From Gliomastix tumulicola (Eukaryota > Ascomycota > Sordariomycetes > Hypocreales > Bionectriaceae), in contig BCHX01000002.1 of the NCBI GenBank assembly GCA_001599755.1, forward strand, positions 4,570,330 through 4,634,329: a stretch of 64,000 nt of DNA. Direction: 5' to 3'. Of this stretch, positions 54,361-64,000 are shown one piece after another; within the stretch, counting starts at the first letter, position 1; every line of letters begins with the position of its first letter. The notes beneath the pieces were generated by a model, which was given only the letters and a program-made list of their open reading frames with translations, searched no databases and was not told the DNA's origin. Made by a program: the position numbers and the translations under genes.

Positions 54361-56335
54361 TCAAGCGCCGTCGAAAAGCTGTCTCGTTGGATTCCAACTG
54401 TCCATGGGCTCGAGTTCATCCTGTCTTTGGCGGAACATACGCGCAGTCGCCAATTGCGCGGCCGACCGCTCCGAGACAGCGCTGAAGAGGGGCTGAGGAG
54501 GAACACTGGACTCCATCGGTGCCTCTGGTGCTCTCGGCGTCTCTGCGCGGCGCGCTGGAGGCGGGGTCACTCCATATAAGTCCTCGACCTCTGAAGCCGC
54601 GTCTCTGTTTCTGTTACGCTCCTCACGTCGACGATCAGCCTCAGAAGGAAGGTCGGATGTGACCAGCTGTGGAGGAGGAGCCGCGGGCCGGTTCATGCCT
54701 GTTGCCTCGACCCTGCGCGTTTGCCCCGGCTGCCCTCGGCTAAGGGTCATTGCAGAAGTGCGTGGCGGAGGCTGCATGTTGAAGGTAGGCAACGCGTGGC
54801 CGGTGGTGTTATTCGCGCGTCGCTGAGGGGCTCTCCCTTGGATAGGACGAACTCGATTGGGGCTGTTTTCGGTTCGAGATTGCGGTGCGGCCGGCCGGTT
54901 GCTATCTATATCCTCTATGTCTATCATTAGCGACTGCAATCTGATACCTGGCTGAAACTCAGTGAAACGCCCACTCACCCTGCTTTATAGCAGTAGAGAT
55001 ATCATCTTCCCGGGGCTGAGAAGGGAGACTGGACGCTGTAGGCGCCTGCCGAGCAACGTTTGGGGCATGTGGCCGGGGTAGTGTCTCGTGCTCGGTACTG
55101 CTCTCTGACTCGTCCTCCTCGGGTATCACAATAGGATTGGAGGCTTCTGCACCCCTCTCATTCTGCAATCGAGCCGCTCCTGGGCTTGGAGGCCCTTCCC
55201 CAGAGAGTGATGCCATCACAAAATCATTGTTCATCTTCATCAACTCATCCGAGCAGCCTTGGACGAGCACTCCAAAGGCCTCAAACGAGGCCAGAAAGTT
55301 CTGTTTCTGGTCGGTCTTGCTTTGGCTGTTTCGCTTGGGTTTTTTCTCGTGCTTGGAGAGATGGCGTCCCGCGCCCGTCACCACACTCCTGGGTCCTTCC
55401 TTATTCGCGAAGTGCATGTTGTGCCCGTTGCACCGGAGGATCCAGTACCTCCCCTTGAGTTCTGGGTGTCGAGAATGCGTGTACTCACGATCGATGATGA
55501 TGTATTTGTGTTTCGGATTGCCGTTCCCATACACTCTCTCGAAGGTTATGGTGCGGTTCTTCATCAACTGCTGGATCTTCGTACGCTTCGAAGGGGAGTC
55601 GTTGGTGGTGGGAGCTCGACGTTTGGTTCCGGCTGCATTGGGAGAGCTTTCGGTACGACTTGGCAGAGGTGCGACGGAGGTGTTCGGCCGGACTGAAGGC
55701 TGTGGCGGGGGGACATGTTGTGGGGTGGTAGGTGATGCGCTGGAAGGGCGGTCGGGTCGGGGCGCATCTCCTGCGACGTCCGTTGGGTCTGCGACAGAGG
55801 TAGGGGTCGGTAGCGACGGCTGGGACGCAGCATCGCTCCGAGCATGGTGGTCGTCCGTGTTGAGAAGTGGCGGCGGTGTCTTGTTGGGGGCTTCGGTACT
55901 AGTAGGCTGAGGGAGTGACGGATGCGTGTCGCCAGGAAACAGAGCCGTGGGTGCAATCGCAGCCCTTCCCTATTGCTTGGGTTTAGGCGGGGTCAATATA
56001 CATGGCATGGTGATGTGACTTACACGCCAAAAAGGCTTTAGACGATCAGACAGGCTCTGATCTAGCTGAGCCTGCTGAATCAGCAACTGCCGTTCGAAAG
56101 CAGCCCTAATACGTGCCTTCTCTTGATAGTGGGCCGTTAATATGTCATCGAACTCCTGAGACTGGGGTACTGTGTTAGCCTCACGAATGCCGCGGTTGGC
56201 TGTTGTGTTCGCAGGTGGTCGAACGAGCCGGCTGGGCCCCTGGTTGAGGGTTTGGGCCCGACCGAGACTCGGTTCATTGGCTGCTGCAGTAGCTGTGCGA
56301 CGGCGAGCCGCTCGGAGCAAGTCTTGGACAGGCAT
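54361..56335 (-). CDS. Low-complexity protein with a Cys/His-rich motif, three exons
   Basis: Exons on the minus strand 56335-56024, 55969-54979 and 54905-54361; about 615 residues. I recognise no named family. The N-terminal 100 residues are basic with a probable coiled coil (HYQEKARIRAAFERQLLIQQ near 72-91). A Pro/Ser/Thr-rich linker leads to a compact block near 230-305: KHKYIIIDREYTHSRHPELK, then YWILRCNGHNMHF and AGRHLSKHEKK. The C-x2-H ... H-x3-H arrangement could bind zinc and resembles motifs in other uncharacterised fungal nuclear proteins. The rest is disordered with acidic and arginine-rich stretches. The last intron's acceptor is uncertain: 54905 or 54913, both in frame. A nuclear or chromatin role is a guess. 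Confidence 0.68.
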
Positions 56336-57807
56336 GATTGGGTTGTCCAGAGACTGGCTGGAGTCTGAGGAAGCACAAGCGAGGAGAGGTTTGGAAAGGT
56401 AGGAAATGGCGAGATATTTATACTTAAATTTTCCAGAGGGCCGGATTTTGGGCCGTCTCTATCGTCGCTTTTTGGGAGAAAAAAAACGAAAGCCTGACTC
56501 GTGCGGGAAGAGCGGTTTCTCTCGTGGTCTTTTTTCTGTCAAATTCGATCGAATAAAACATGTCAATTACCGCTGTTCAAAATGTGCCTTTCCATTCGTG
56601 TTTCTGATTATAGAAGCATGAAGCAATTCACAAAAAATCACCAATTCTCATTTCCATTCTAAAAATAGCAACTTGGATTGTATGAATTGTCGTGCGGGTG
56701 TTCTGTTGAAACTGGTCGTCTTTCAAGAGGCCACGGCCGCCTCGAGGGTCGGCGGCTAGCAAAACCACACACTCTCATGAAGCTTTTCTTTGGGCAGTTC
56801 AAATTGAATCAGTTATTCTCCCATTTCTTTACTGAGTCTACTGAATCTTCATTTCACGTCGTTTCAATGAGGTTTGTCCCATGAGTCACGTATTCTTGGG
56901 CCTCCGAACCACGACCGCCTCGGAGTCTCCGACTATCTTGACCCCCACGACTTTTTCCATTTTTCATCTCCCCTTGCAAGAACTGTTTCAAAATGCAACG
57001 TTTCTGCCTGTCATGAATGCGTCTTTCAGCGCTGTGGCTTAATGTTGAACACGTACGTCCGGTCCCACCCTCGAGTCTGTTGGTTGACGATGTTGGTTGC
57101 AAAATNCCCCAATTGAGCGATAGCTTCGTCCCACGCCACTCTTTTGCAGCTCAGCTGATGAATTTCACCGTTTTATGAAACGCTGAATTGTGAAGTCTGC
57201 CTTGCCAGCTGGGTATCTGTGTCATGTTCGCTGGTGGTTTGTCAAAATGTTGCCATCTGCGCCCGCATGGCCACATCCTTTTACACTTCAATCGACACGG
57301 AGAAGTTTCCAGAAAAGAACTGATCCATACGTCAAGTAGAAGGAATCCATGTGAGTCATTCTCGTGTCTGCACGCAAGTGGAAACACACAGCCGATTCTC
57401 GAGGCAGTCTCAACGAACGCGTACTTTTTCCACATCTTGCCTGTCCGCCTCCAGCTGAGACAGTTTTGTTTCGACTATGATGTGATTATAAGAGCAGAGT
57501 GACACGGCTACCTAAGTAGAAAAACAGAGAAATAGCCATGAAATGTCGAAGTAGAAGCAGGAGCCCTCGCACCGTCCCATCCCACTCGCCCGAGGTCTGG
57601 CCTATCTCGACCTTCGCTTGGAACGATTCAGGTCATTCGTAATTCGCAAGACCTTCCCTATTAAGATAAGAAGCGAAAAGAAGGGAACGTCACATCTGGT
57701 CAAAAGCTTTTGGAATACCAGTCATACAGTCACCCCTTTACCTCCCACCCTACCTCCTGTTACTAGGTCTACCCCTCCCTTCAGTCGACCCCCTACCACG
57801 GATTTCC

Positions 57808-57906
57808 TATAAATACGGCCACCCGCTGCTTGCTTTTTTTCTTCTTCTCTCTCCTCTTCTTTTTCTTCTTCTTCTCTTCACTATCTTCCTTCCCACCTCA
57901 CCGTCT
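57808..57906 (+). promoter_or_regulatory. Orphan core promoter: TATA box plus CT-rich tract
   Basis: TATAAATA at 57808-57815 is followed after about 16 bp by a 75 bp nearly pure C/T tract (57832-57906), the standard layout of strongly transcribed filamentous fungal genes. The first ATG downstream (57936) opens only a 60-codon frame. Confidence 0.5.
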
Positions 57907-57935
57907 TCTGGTGCGCTTTCTCCTTGGTCCCTTTC

Positions 57936-58118
57936 ATGTCGGCTCGGCATCGTCACAGACATCGTGACGAATTCTCTCTCGCCTGTCTATTCTATGTCGT
58001 TCTCATAAGACAAATTCTTCTCTGCCTTAGGGTCAACCTTGCTGCGCAAATGCGCTCAAGTCGGGTGCATCATCTCGTAGATACCAGACCAGACCCGTGG
58101 GTGCACCCACCCTTGTAG
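57936..58118 (+). CDS. Possible small protein downstream of orphan promoter
   Basis: 60 residues with a His/Arg-rich start (MSARHRHRHRDEF) and one hydrophobic segment (LACLFYVVLIRQILLCL). It is the first ATG after a TATA box and CT-rich leader. No family is recognised; it could equally be the non-functional start of a non-coding RNA. Confidence 0.25.
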   Translation: MSARHRHRHRDEFSLACLFYVVLIRQILLCLRVNLAAQMRSSRVHHLVDTRPDPWVHPPL

Positions 58119-58725
58119 TCCAAGGCATGATTCTTCCGTCGACTTAAGGGCTCGAGTGACATTAAGTTCAAAATCATGTATCCTCCTGTAGATGAGCCTA
58201 GCTAGTCCTAACCACATGACTTAGTAGAGGAGGGTGCGTAGCTGCTCGTGGGGATCAAAGAGCGGAGTGCCTTGATGGCTTGACGATAATTTGCATCTGC
58301 TTGGTGCTGAGCCTTCATTTCTCAAAGTTATCACTCAGCATGTGTGTGTCAAACATTAGCAAGAGGAGGCCTCCATGCGCTGCCTAATGATGGCTGAATA
58401 ATCTCGACGCCCAAGGCACCAAGTGAAGTTGGGCTGAATCACGACGTGTTGCGAAACTGTGCTCTTATTTACACAGCCCCCCTCCCCTGCATATGACTTC
58501 CCGCGAGAACAAAATTTGGCCGCATGCAATCTTTGGGCATACGTGATCCTTTTCTTGTTCATGTTCTGCATCTTTGGCCTTCAGCAGCTCGGGTACCTCG
58601 GGGGCCAGCAGGTGTTGCCACAAGACAGGCACAGCACAGGTACCCGACCGGGACGTATCGCCTAGCATCTATCGTAAAGCAGGGAGCAAAATCTAATAAA
58701 GACAAAAAAAAAAAATGCTTAATAT

Positions 58726-60167
58726 TTAAAACCAGCCGGTAAGAAGTTTCCAAATCTGTTCCACCTCCCACGCCTCCAACTCCCTGCTCGATCTAATATC
58801 ACACATAGGAATGGCACCCTCTCCGCCGCCATCATCCCTCTTGAACAGCAGCGTACTCCCATCATGCACCAGTCTAACATGCCCCGGCGTCGAACCCATG
58901 AAGCCCGGTTGCAGCTCGCACATGAAGCTCGTCAGATCGGGCATGGGACTCGACTTGGCGCCGTAGTCGCCGTGCAGCGTGGCCTCGCGCGAGGCGATCC
59001 GCAGGGGTTCCTCGTGGCAGTTGAAGCCGAGGATCCTGCTCTCTAGGTGGTGGCCTCCTTCGCGCGCGAGGCCGGTGAGTTTGTACTTGACGGCCTGCGC
59101 GGAGTGCGACGGCACGACGGTGAAGCGGGCGAACTGGGTGAAGTGTTGGAAGACGTATTCGGCGGCCGGGATGTTGAGGGCCACGTTGAACTGGTTGGTG
59201 AATAAATTGCCGGACATATCAAGAGATCCCTATTCGTCCGTCCTCTTGGTTAGTCTAGTCACACTATCATTTCAGTATCCTTTGGATCTTTCTTTCTTGG
59301 ATCAGAACTCACAACTTGTAGATGGCACTGGATCCTCGGGGCGATGCCCTCCTCGATGAAGCGCCGCAGGATGCGNAGCGACGAGCCGCCGAGGAAGCGC
59401 ACGTTGCCAGCGGCTCTAACCGTCCTGCACAGGTCGTCAAAGTCGAGCGCGTCGACCCTGCTGTCCCGCTCGTTTGTGATCTCGCTCCCCGTCGCGATGC
59501 AGCCCCTGTACCACTCGCGCAGGCGCTCGCGCCGCGGCTCCGGGTCCCCCGCCGCGAGCTCGGCGTCGGCCACGATGCCCTGGTAGGCGGCGACCTCGTC
59601 CCGCGAGCGCGTGACGAGCTCCTCGTGGAAGTGCACGTTGAGNTTGACGGGGTTCTGCACCTCCTCCAGGCTGTCGTAGTCGATGAAGACGCGCACGGGC
59701 GCCTGCGCCCAGTCCGACAGGCAGTTGGCAAAGTCCCAGCCCATCAGCAGCGCGTGCAGCTCGGCGTCCGCCCTGGGCCCGTACGCCGGACGCACGGCCA
59801 TGCGCAGCACGTCGAGCTGCGCGGGCGTCAGCCTGTCCGTGACGCTCTCGATGTCGCCCTCCTCGAGCAAGCCGCCCAGCAGCACCTTGAAGGGCAGGCC
59901 CCGCTCGGGGAAGTGCGTCTGGATCAGGGCCTTGCACTCGTCCATCTGCTGCTTGGACATGCCCAGGCCGAGGGCGACCTGCCGCGGCTCGAGGATCCAG
60001 ACGATGCGCGTGTTGCCGGGCGCGGCGGCGGCGGCCTTGCGCTGCGTGTCGCGCAGCAGCGCCAGCGCGGCCGTGATGTTGTCCGAGTCGATGCAGTCAT
60101 TGTAGTAGACGACGAGGTTCAGATTGCGCGGGTCTGCAGCTGCGAGCGCCGCGTTGTCGACGGGCAT
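58726..60167 (-). CDS. Nucleoside-hydrolase-like protein with altered active site
   Basis: Exons on the minus strand 60167-59313 and 59229-58726; 452 residues, with two residues unreadable because of undetermined bases (59643, 59376). The fold markers of the inosine-uridine nucleoside hydrolase family are visible: LNLVVYYNDCIDSDNITAALALL near 13-35 stands at the metal loop, NVRFLGGSS at the mid-strand, and GSLDMSGNLFTNQFNVALNIPAAEYVF after the intron matches the usual G-G-x-x-x-x-G-N ... E-F-N ... D-P-E-A-A block. Key acidic residues are changed (QFN for EFN, NIPAA for DPEAA, and a shifted Asp pattern in the metal loop). It may be a non-catalytic relative or have a new substrate. The start is the only ATG before the domain. 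Confidence 0.68.
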
Positions 60168-61018
60168 CACTGGCACTGGCACTGGGGGGGCTGTCTCTTG
60201 GCTCTGTTTTATCTGTTTGATTTTCCTCTCGATTGACGACGACGGCGGCGACAGCGACGAGACGCGACGAGACGACAAGCTGGACGAGAAAAATGCACGT
60301 TTGATGACGACGACGACGACGACGACGACGATTTGCGCTTTTGCGGGAGGCTTGGTTTGGAGAACGAAAGAGGGGCAGGTCAGATTCGTTTTATGGCGGC
60401 ATTCCAGTATGACTACTACTACTACTAGTAGTAGACTGTAGACTGCCACCTATTTGTGCACAGCCCACTCTCATCGCCCAAAACAATGGGCTTGCCAGTC
60501 TGCCCGGCCTGTACGCCCGCCCGTTCATTGGATGCATTGCAACGCTTTGCCTCGTCCGCCTAGCGAGTCTCGGTGTCACTAGTAGGCCTCGGTCTCACTT
60601 GCGTGTGTCACATTCGGATTTCGCCCTAAATCGCGTGCTCTTATCTGGCGTTTCAAGCCCAGCGCTTTTTGCCTGTCTCACAATCAAATCAGCAGCATCT
60701 GAGGCAGAATTGCACGAGCCTCCCACCCCGTCTCCACCAGTTCCTCCTTAGTCGTGATCTGCTGCACGAGTCTCCATCCTGTCTGTCCCATTCTCGTGGC
60801 TCATCTATCATAAGGCATAGGGCATGAACTTCAATTTTTCTACTTTTTTTTACAATTTTACAATTTGTGATCAGATTACTAGCAGTAGTATACACTCATT
60901 AAGCAGGTGCGCACAATCGCAAAACGCTATCCAGATCCTGCACTGCCTGATGGCAAGGCCCCCCTTCACCCCTTATCATCATCACCACCCATCCAGCGTC
61001 ATTACACCTCTCCATTTC
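60168..61018. other. Intergenic region with microsatellites
   Basis: Upstream of the nucleoside-hydrolase-like gene. It holds (GAC)8 at 60306-60329 and a TAC/TAG run at about 60412-60432. No gene seen. Confidence 0.45.
60306..60329 (+). repeat. (GAC)8 microsatellite
   Basis: Eight perfect GAC units about 140 bp upstream of the nucleoside-hydrolase-like start codon. Confidence 0.9.
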
Positions 61019-63514
61019 CTATACGAGCGTGAACAGTCGGAGCTGCTCGTGCACCTCCTTTGTAAAGTTCTCCTCCAAGAACGCCAGCGCCTCTCCGTCC
61101 ATCATGTGGTCGACGTAGCACTCGCCCACGAGACGATACGTCCCCTCGTTCTTCTCGTGCCTCCTCACCTCGGGGACCCTCCCAGAGGAGGACCTTGCCG
61201 TCGCCGGCCTGACGTCGGACGAAGGAGGCGGAGGCGGAGGCGGAGGAGGAGGAGGATGAGGAGGAGGCTCTCCATTCGGTATCATGGGGATGATGCGCCT
61301 TGGCACTTCTGTGTCACCCCCGTTCGTCGTAGGCTCCGTCGTCTCGTAAACGCTGTGGATGCTGCTGCTGCTGTTGCCGCCCTCGTGTTCGACCCTCGGC
61401 GGTTTCTCGAAGAAGAAGGGGTTCTGGTGCACCGTGTCGTCGACGCGGCGCAGGACGAGCGGCACGCTGCACCCGAGGATGATGCAGACGAGGTCGCCCT
61501 TCTCCGCGCCCTGGGGGGCGAGGCCTATCCCCTGCGTGGGCGTACCGGACAGGTACTTGGTGTACTTGCCCTGCGTGTAGATGAGCTTGCGCCCCCATAC
61601 CACGGCCTGCACGCGGCGGAACAGCTCGGCGATCCACGCGTTTGTGCTCTCGTGGATCAGCCGGTACGTCTCGAACCCGTACGCCAGCCCCCTCTCCTTG
61701 GCGACGGACTGGAACACCATCGGGTACCAGCGCGCGGGCACGTGGCCCTCGTTGTCCCGGTCGGCGACCAGCGTCCGCCAGAGCGCCTCGGGGGGCGGTG
61801 GGATCGACCCGTCCTTCTCCTTCACCCAGCCACCCGCCTCGAGCCAGTCGCCCGGCACAGCACCGAAGGAGGATGCGTTGTACGTCTCGGTGATCTCGTC
61901 GAGGATGAAGCCGCGCACCGTCATCGTCGACCTGCCGTCCGGGGCTGGCAGCGTGTCGATGTGAATATCCGCCTCTTCGTTGCCCGAGGCAGCGTAGAAC
62001 CGGTTGCGCACGGGGCCGACCAGCGGATCGGGGTTGAAGCGGAACATGTTCCCGTTCTCTGCAGCCTGGAACGGCTTGCGCGAGAGGCTGGCGATCCACG
62101 ACGGCAGCTCGATCGTCTCCGGGCGGTCTGAGGCGTCGAAGCCCGACTCGGGCGCCCACGGTCTGTTGAGGATATCCAGCGACCGCGACTTCTTGATCAC
62201 CCTGTCCAGGAACAGCTTGTACACGTCCAGAGGGTTCTGGTCATAGTCGACCTCGAAGATGCTCTTCTTCCCGCGCCCCATCGTCAGCAGCGTCGGCGTC
62301 CGCGATATGATCCTCAACCCCTGCTGGGGTCCGTTCTCCGGCTGCGGGTTGTTCTCCGGCAGGGAGAAGTCCGACGCCAGCCCCAGCACGGCGTAGATGG
62401 TGTCGTGCAGCCGCTTGGACTTGAACGCCGCCAGGTAGCACACGAGCTCCTCGAGGGTGAAGCGCCACGAGCGCGCGCGGTCCCTCCCGTGGACGGCGCG
62501 GAAGATGCCCGTCGTGGTCTGGACGAGGCGGTAGGCCGGGAGGGACGAGATGGTGCCGAAGTACTCGGGCACGTGGTTCGTCAGCTGGTCCTTCTTGAGC
62601 ACGCGGTTGATGGTCCCGTCCCGGGCGACCTTCTCCAGCAGCGTGACGGCGTTGGCGAGGTCGTCCCACGCGACGGACTTGCTGCCACAGAACAGCGTCG
62701 CCTTTTGCGCCACGGCGATTTCCTGTACACAGTCAGTCAGTCAGTCAGTCAAGATCCCTCCTCCTCCCCCAGCTCTGTCTGGTCTGACTCATATGAAAAA
62801 GAAGTGTGTATGTACCTGCACCACCCAACGCCGGCTGAACCACCCCCGCTTCAGCAGATTCATAAACGGCTGGATCCCGCCCCCGAGCTTCTTGTAATTA
62901 TCGTAGATCCTGTTCTCCAGGCTCGCAATGTAGTTGCTGTCCTCGACGCGTATCACCTCGTGGATGAAATCAAACGCCCGGTCGCTGTCGTCCTCCTCCT
63001 CGCCCAGCCACACGTTGACCTGGTCCGCGTCGCCAAAGATCTTGGTCATGAGCTTCACCTGCTCGCTCTTCTCCGAGTTCTTCATCTGCTGGGCCTTGCG
63101 CTGGTCGTCCTTCTCGATCTGGTTGATGCAGATGGCGTCCACCCAGAGGCGCACGACGGCGTCGCGGTGGCGGATGCGCTTGAGCGCCGAGAGCAGGTTC
63201 TCGTTGACGAGGAGCGTGTGCGCGACCTCGCGGGTGCTGCTGCCGCCGACGACGACAGAGAACTGCTGTGCAAGGCCGTTCTCCTCCTCACTGCCCACGA
63301 TGACGGGCATGTCCATGACGCGGATGGGACACTGCATGTTCTGCACGCCCCATTGCCACGAGAGCGCTCGGTACGGGCGCGCGTCGCGGAGCTGCTCGTG
63401 CGAGATGTCGACGCGTATCGAGTCGTCCATGTCGCCCGGCTGGAGGTGCAGAATCCGCACTTCCCCCGGCCGGAGAGGGCGGTAGGTGTATGTTGCTGTC
63501 GGTTTGGACGCCAT
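61019..63514 (-). CDS. HET-domain protein with poly-proline linker, two exons
   Basis: Exons on the minus strand 63514-62816 and 62722-61019; 800 residues. The HET domain runs from about 10 to 235: RILHLQPGDMDDSIRVDI, YRALSWQWG near 49, VVRLWVDAICINQIEKDDQRKAQQM near 118, and IFGDADQVNVWLGEE near 158. RGWFSRRWVVQ is joined across the intron to EIAVAQKATLFCGSKSVAW, the usual continuation, which confirms the splice. RLHDTIYAVLGLASD near 350 and YRLVGECYVDHMMDGEAL near 760 are the standard middle and C-terminal blocks of large HET proteins. A run of about 13 prolines lies near 705-720, encoded by a GGA/GGC-rich repeat. Presumed role: non-self recognition and cell death. Confidence 0.92.
62730..62750 (+). 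repeat. (CAGT)5 in the HET gene intron
   Basis: Perfect tetranucleotide repeat next to the 3' splice site of the single intron (62723-62815). Confidence 0.9.
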
Positions 63515-64000
63515 TGTGTCCCTACCAGCCAGCCCAGCTGAAATGATTGATTGAAGCTCGTGCGGGATGGCGCGGCGGGTGGCGATTGTGGGAGTTTTAA
63601 TGGTCTTGAATGTCAGCTCGGGGGTTCAGGGATGCGGTACAGCTTGCAGGGTTGTCTGTTAGGGGGGCCGGGAAGTGGTGGTGCGTTTCTCAGCTGACCA
63701 CACACACACTTCTTCTGCAAGGCCATGTCGCAAGGCAAACTTGGCACAGCCAGCCGCTGTGGCTGCGTTGGCGCGCCGGGTCAGGGACCGTCCACGCCAT
63801 TTTCATGGAACGGTGGAAGATGTGTGCAGTGGGAAGGGCAGGGCAAGATGGCGATGCCGGGCGAGCGATGCCCTGCAACAACAGGCACAGGCATTACGCT
63901 CCAGCAGAAGCCCCGACTCCGGCGGCCCGAAGGTGTTCGCGTGTTCCCGTCCGCTAATCGAGCGACCGACGTTTGGGTCAGTCCAGCGCTTCGCTAGCCT
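63515..64000. other. Window end, HET gene upstream
   Basis: No gene seen in the last 486 bases. Confidence 0.35.

Larger units (their letters stand above)
56336..58725. other. 2.4 kb gene-poor region
   Basis: No reading frame here looks like a conserved protein on either strand. The sequence is more A/T-rich than its surroundings, has one undetermined base (57106), and contains a promoter-like block at 57808-57906. It may hold a non-coding transcript or decayed sequence. Confidence 0.45.

Noticed and set aside
54948..54978. 31 nt intron at the third exon of the low-complexity gene
   Set aside because: Too short for fungal splicing; later in-frame acceptors give 65-73 nt introns.
60824..62131. 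435-codon plus-strand frame across the HET gene
   Set aside because: No domain, Arg- and His-rich, and fully antisense to a clear HET protein. The plus-strand frame at 62405-63541 is rejected for the same reason.
1..64000. Secondary-metabolite cluster, CRISPR array or tRNA genes
   Set aside because: No polyketide or peptide synthetase, no spaced direct-repeat array, and no cloverleaf with a T-arm consensus was found by reading.

Overview
This window is nuclear DNA of a filamentous ascomycete (Pezizomycotina, probably Sordariomycetes). The evidence is gene content (two HET-domain genes, DUF3176, 2EXR/F-box-like proteins, two Zn2Cys6 regulators, CorA-like and MFS/ACS transporters) and genes cut by short 50-110 nt GT-AG introns. 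Three ambiguous bases (57106, 59376, 59643) show it is a draft assembly. I rebuilt 26 protein genes. Exon joins were set by splice signals and by reading frame; every spliced model given here closes in frame. No tRNA, rRNA or CRISPR was seen.

Left part (1-12.7 kb): after a HET gene cut by the window edge comes a plant-polysaccharide cluster: a secreted GH140/DUF4038-type glycosidase, a cytosolic GH78 alpha-L-rhamnosidase, a divergently transcribed MFS sugar transporter with a 22-copy CAT repeat in its leader, and a cytosolic GH31 alpha-xylosidase-like enzyme. This suggests outside trimming, uptake, and inside hydrolysis of a rhamnose-containing glycan or glycoside. A 0.36 kb MITE-like element with 29 bp inverted ends lies at 13.2-13.6 kb.

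Middle (13.9-26.9 kb): a 2EXR-like protein, a CorA-like protein, a Q-rich DUF3176 membrane protein, a six-exon ACS-family permease, a DUF3604/PHP-like protein and an NAD(P)-binding reductase-like protein.

The most interesting stretch is 27-40.4 kb: a 1285-residue 5-oxoprolinase/hydantoinase, a divergent ACS permease, a Zn2Cys6 regulator, an aspartate-type aminotransferase and a HpcH/HpaI aldolase. Four CGG-N9-CCG inverted repeats, three of them closely similar, lie in the three intergenic regions of this group. I propose a self-contained catabolic regulon, perhaps for hydroxylated 5-oxoproline or a related cyclic amide, ending in retro-aldol cleavage.

Right part (41-64 kb): a secreted GH27 alpha-galactosidase, a hexapeptide acetyltransferase, a second Zn2Cys6 regulator divergent from a sarcosine-oxidase-like flavoenzyme (with a perfect 16 bp CACGTG-centred palindrome between them), a membrane-anchored choline-monooxygenase-like Rieske protein, a multi-pass membrane protein, an F-box protein with an NGV-repeat tail, a low-complexity protein with a C/H-rich motif, a gene-poor 2.4 kb stretch, a degenerate nucleoside-hydrolase-like protein and a second HET gene.
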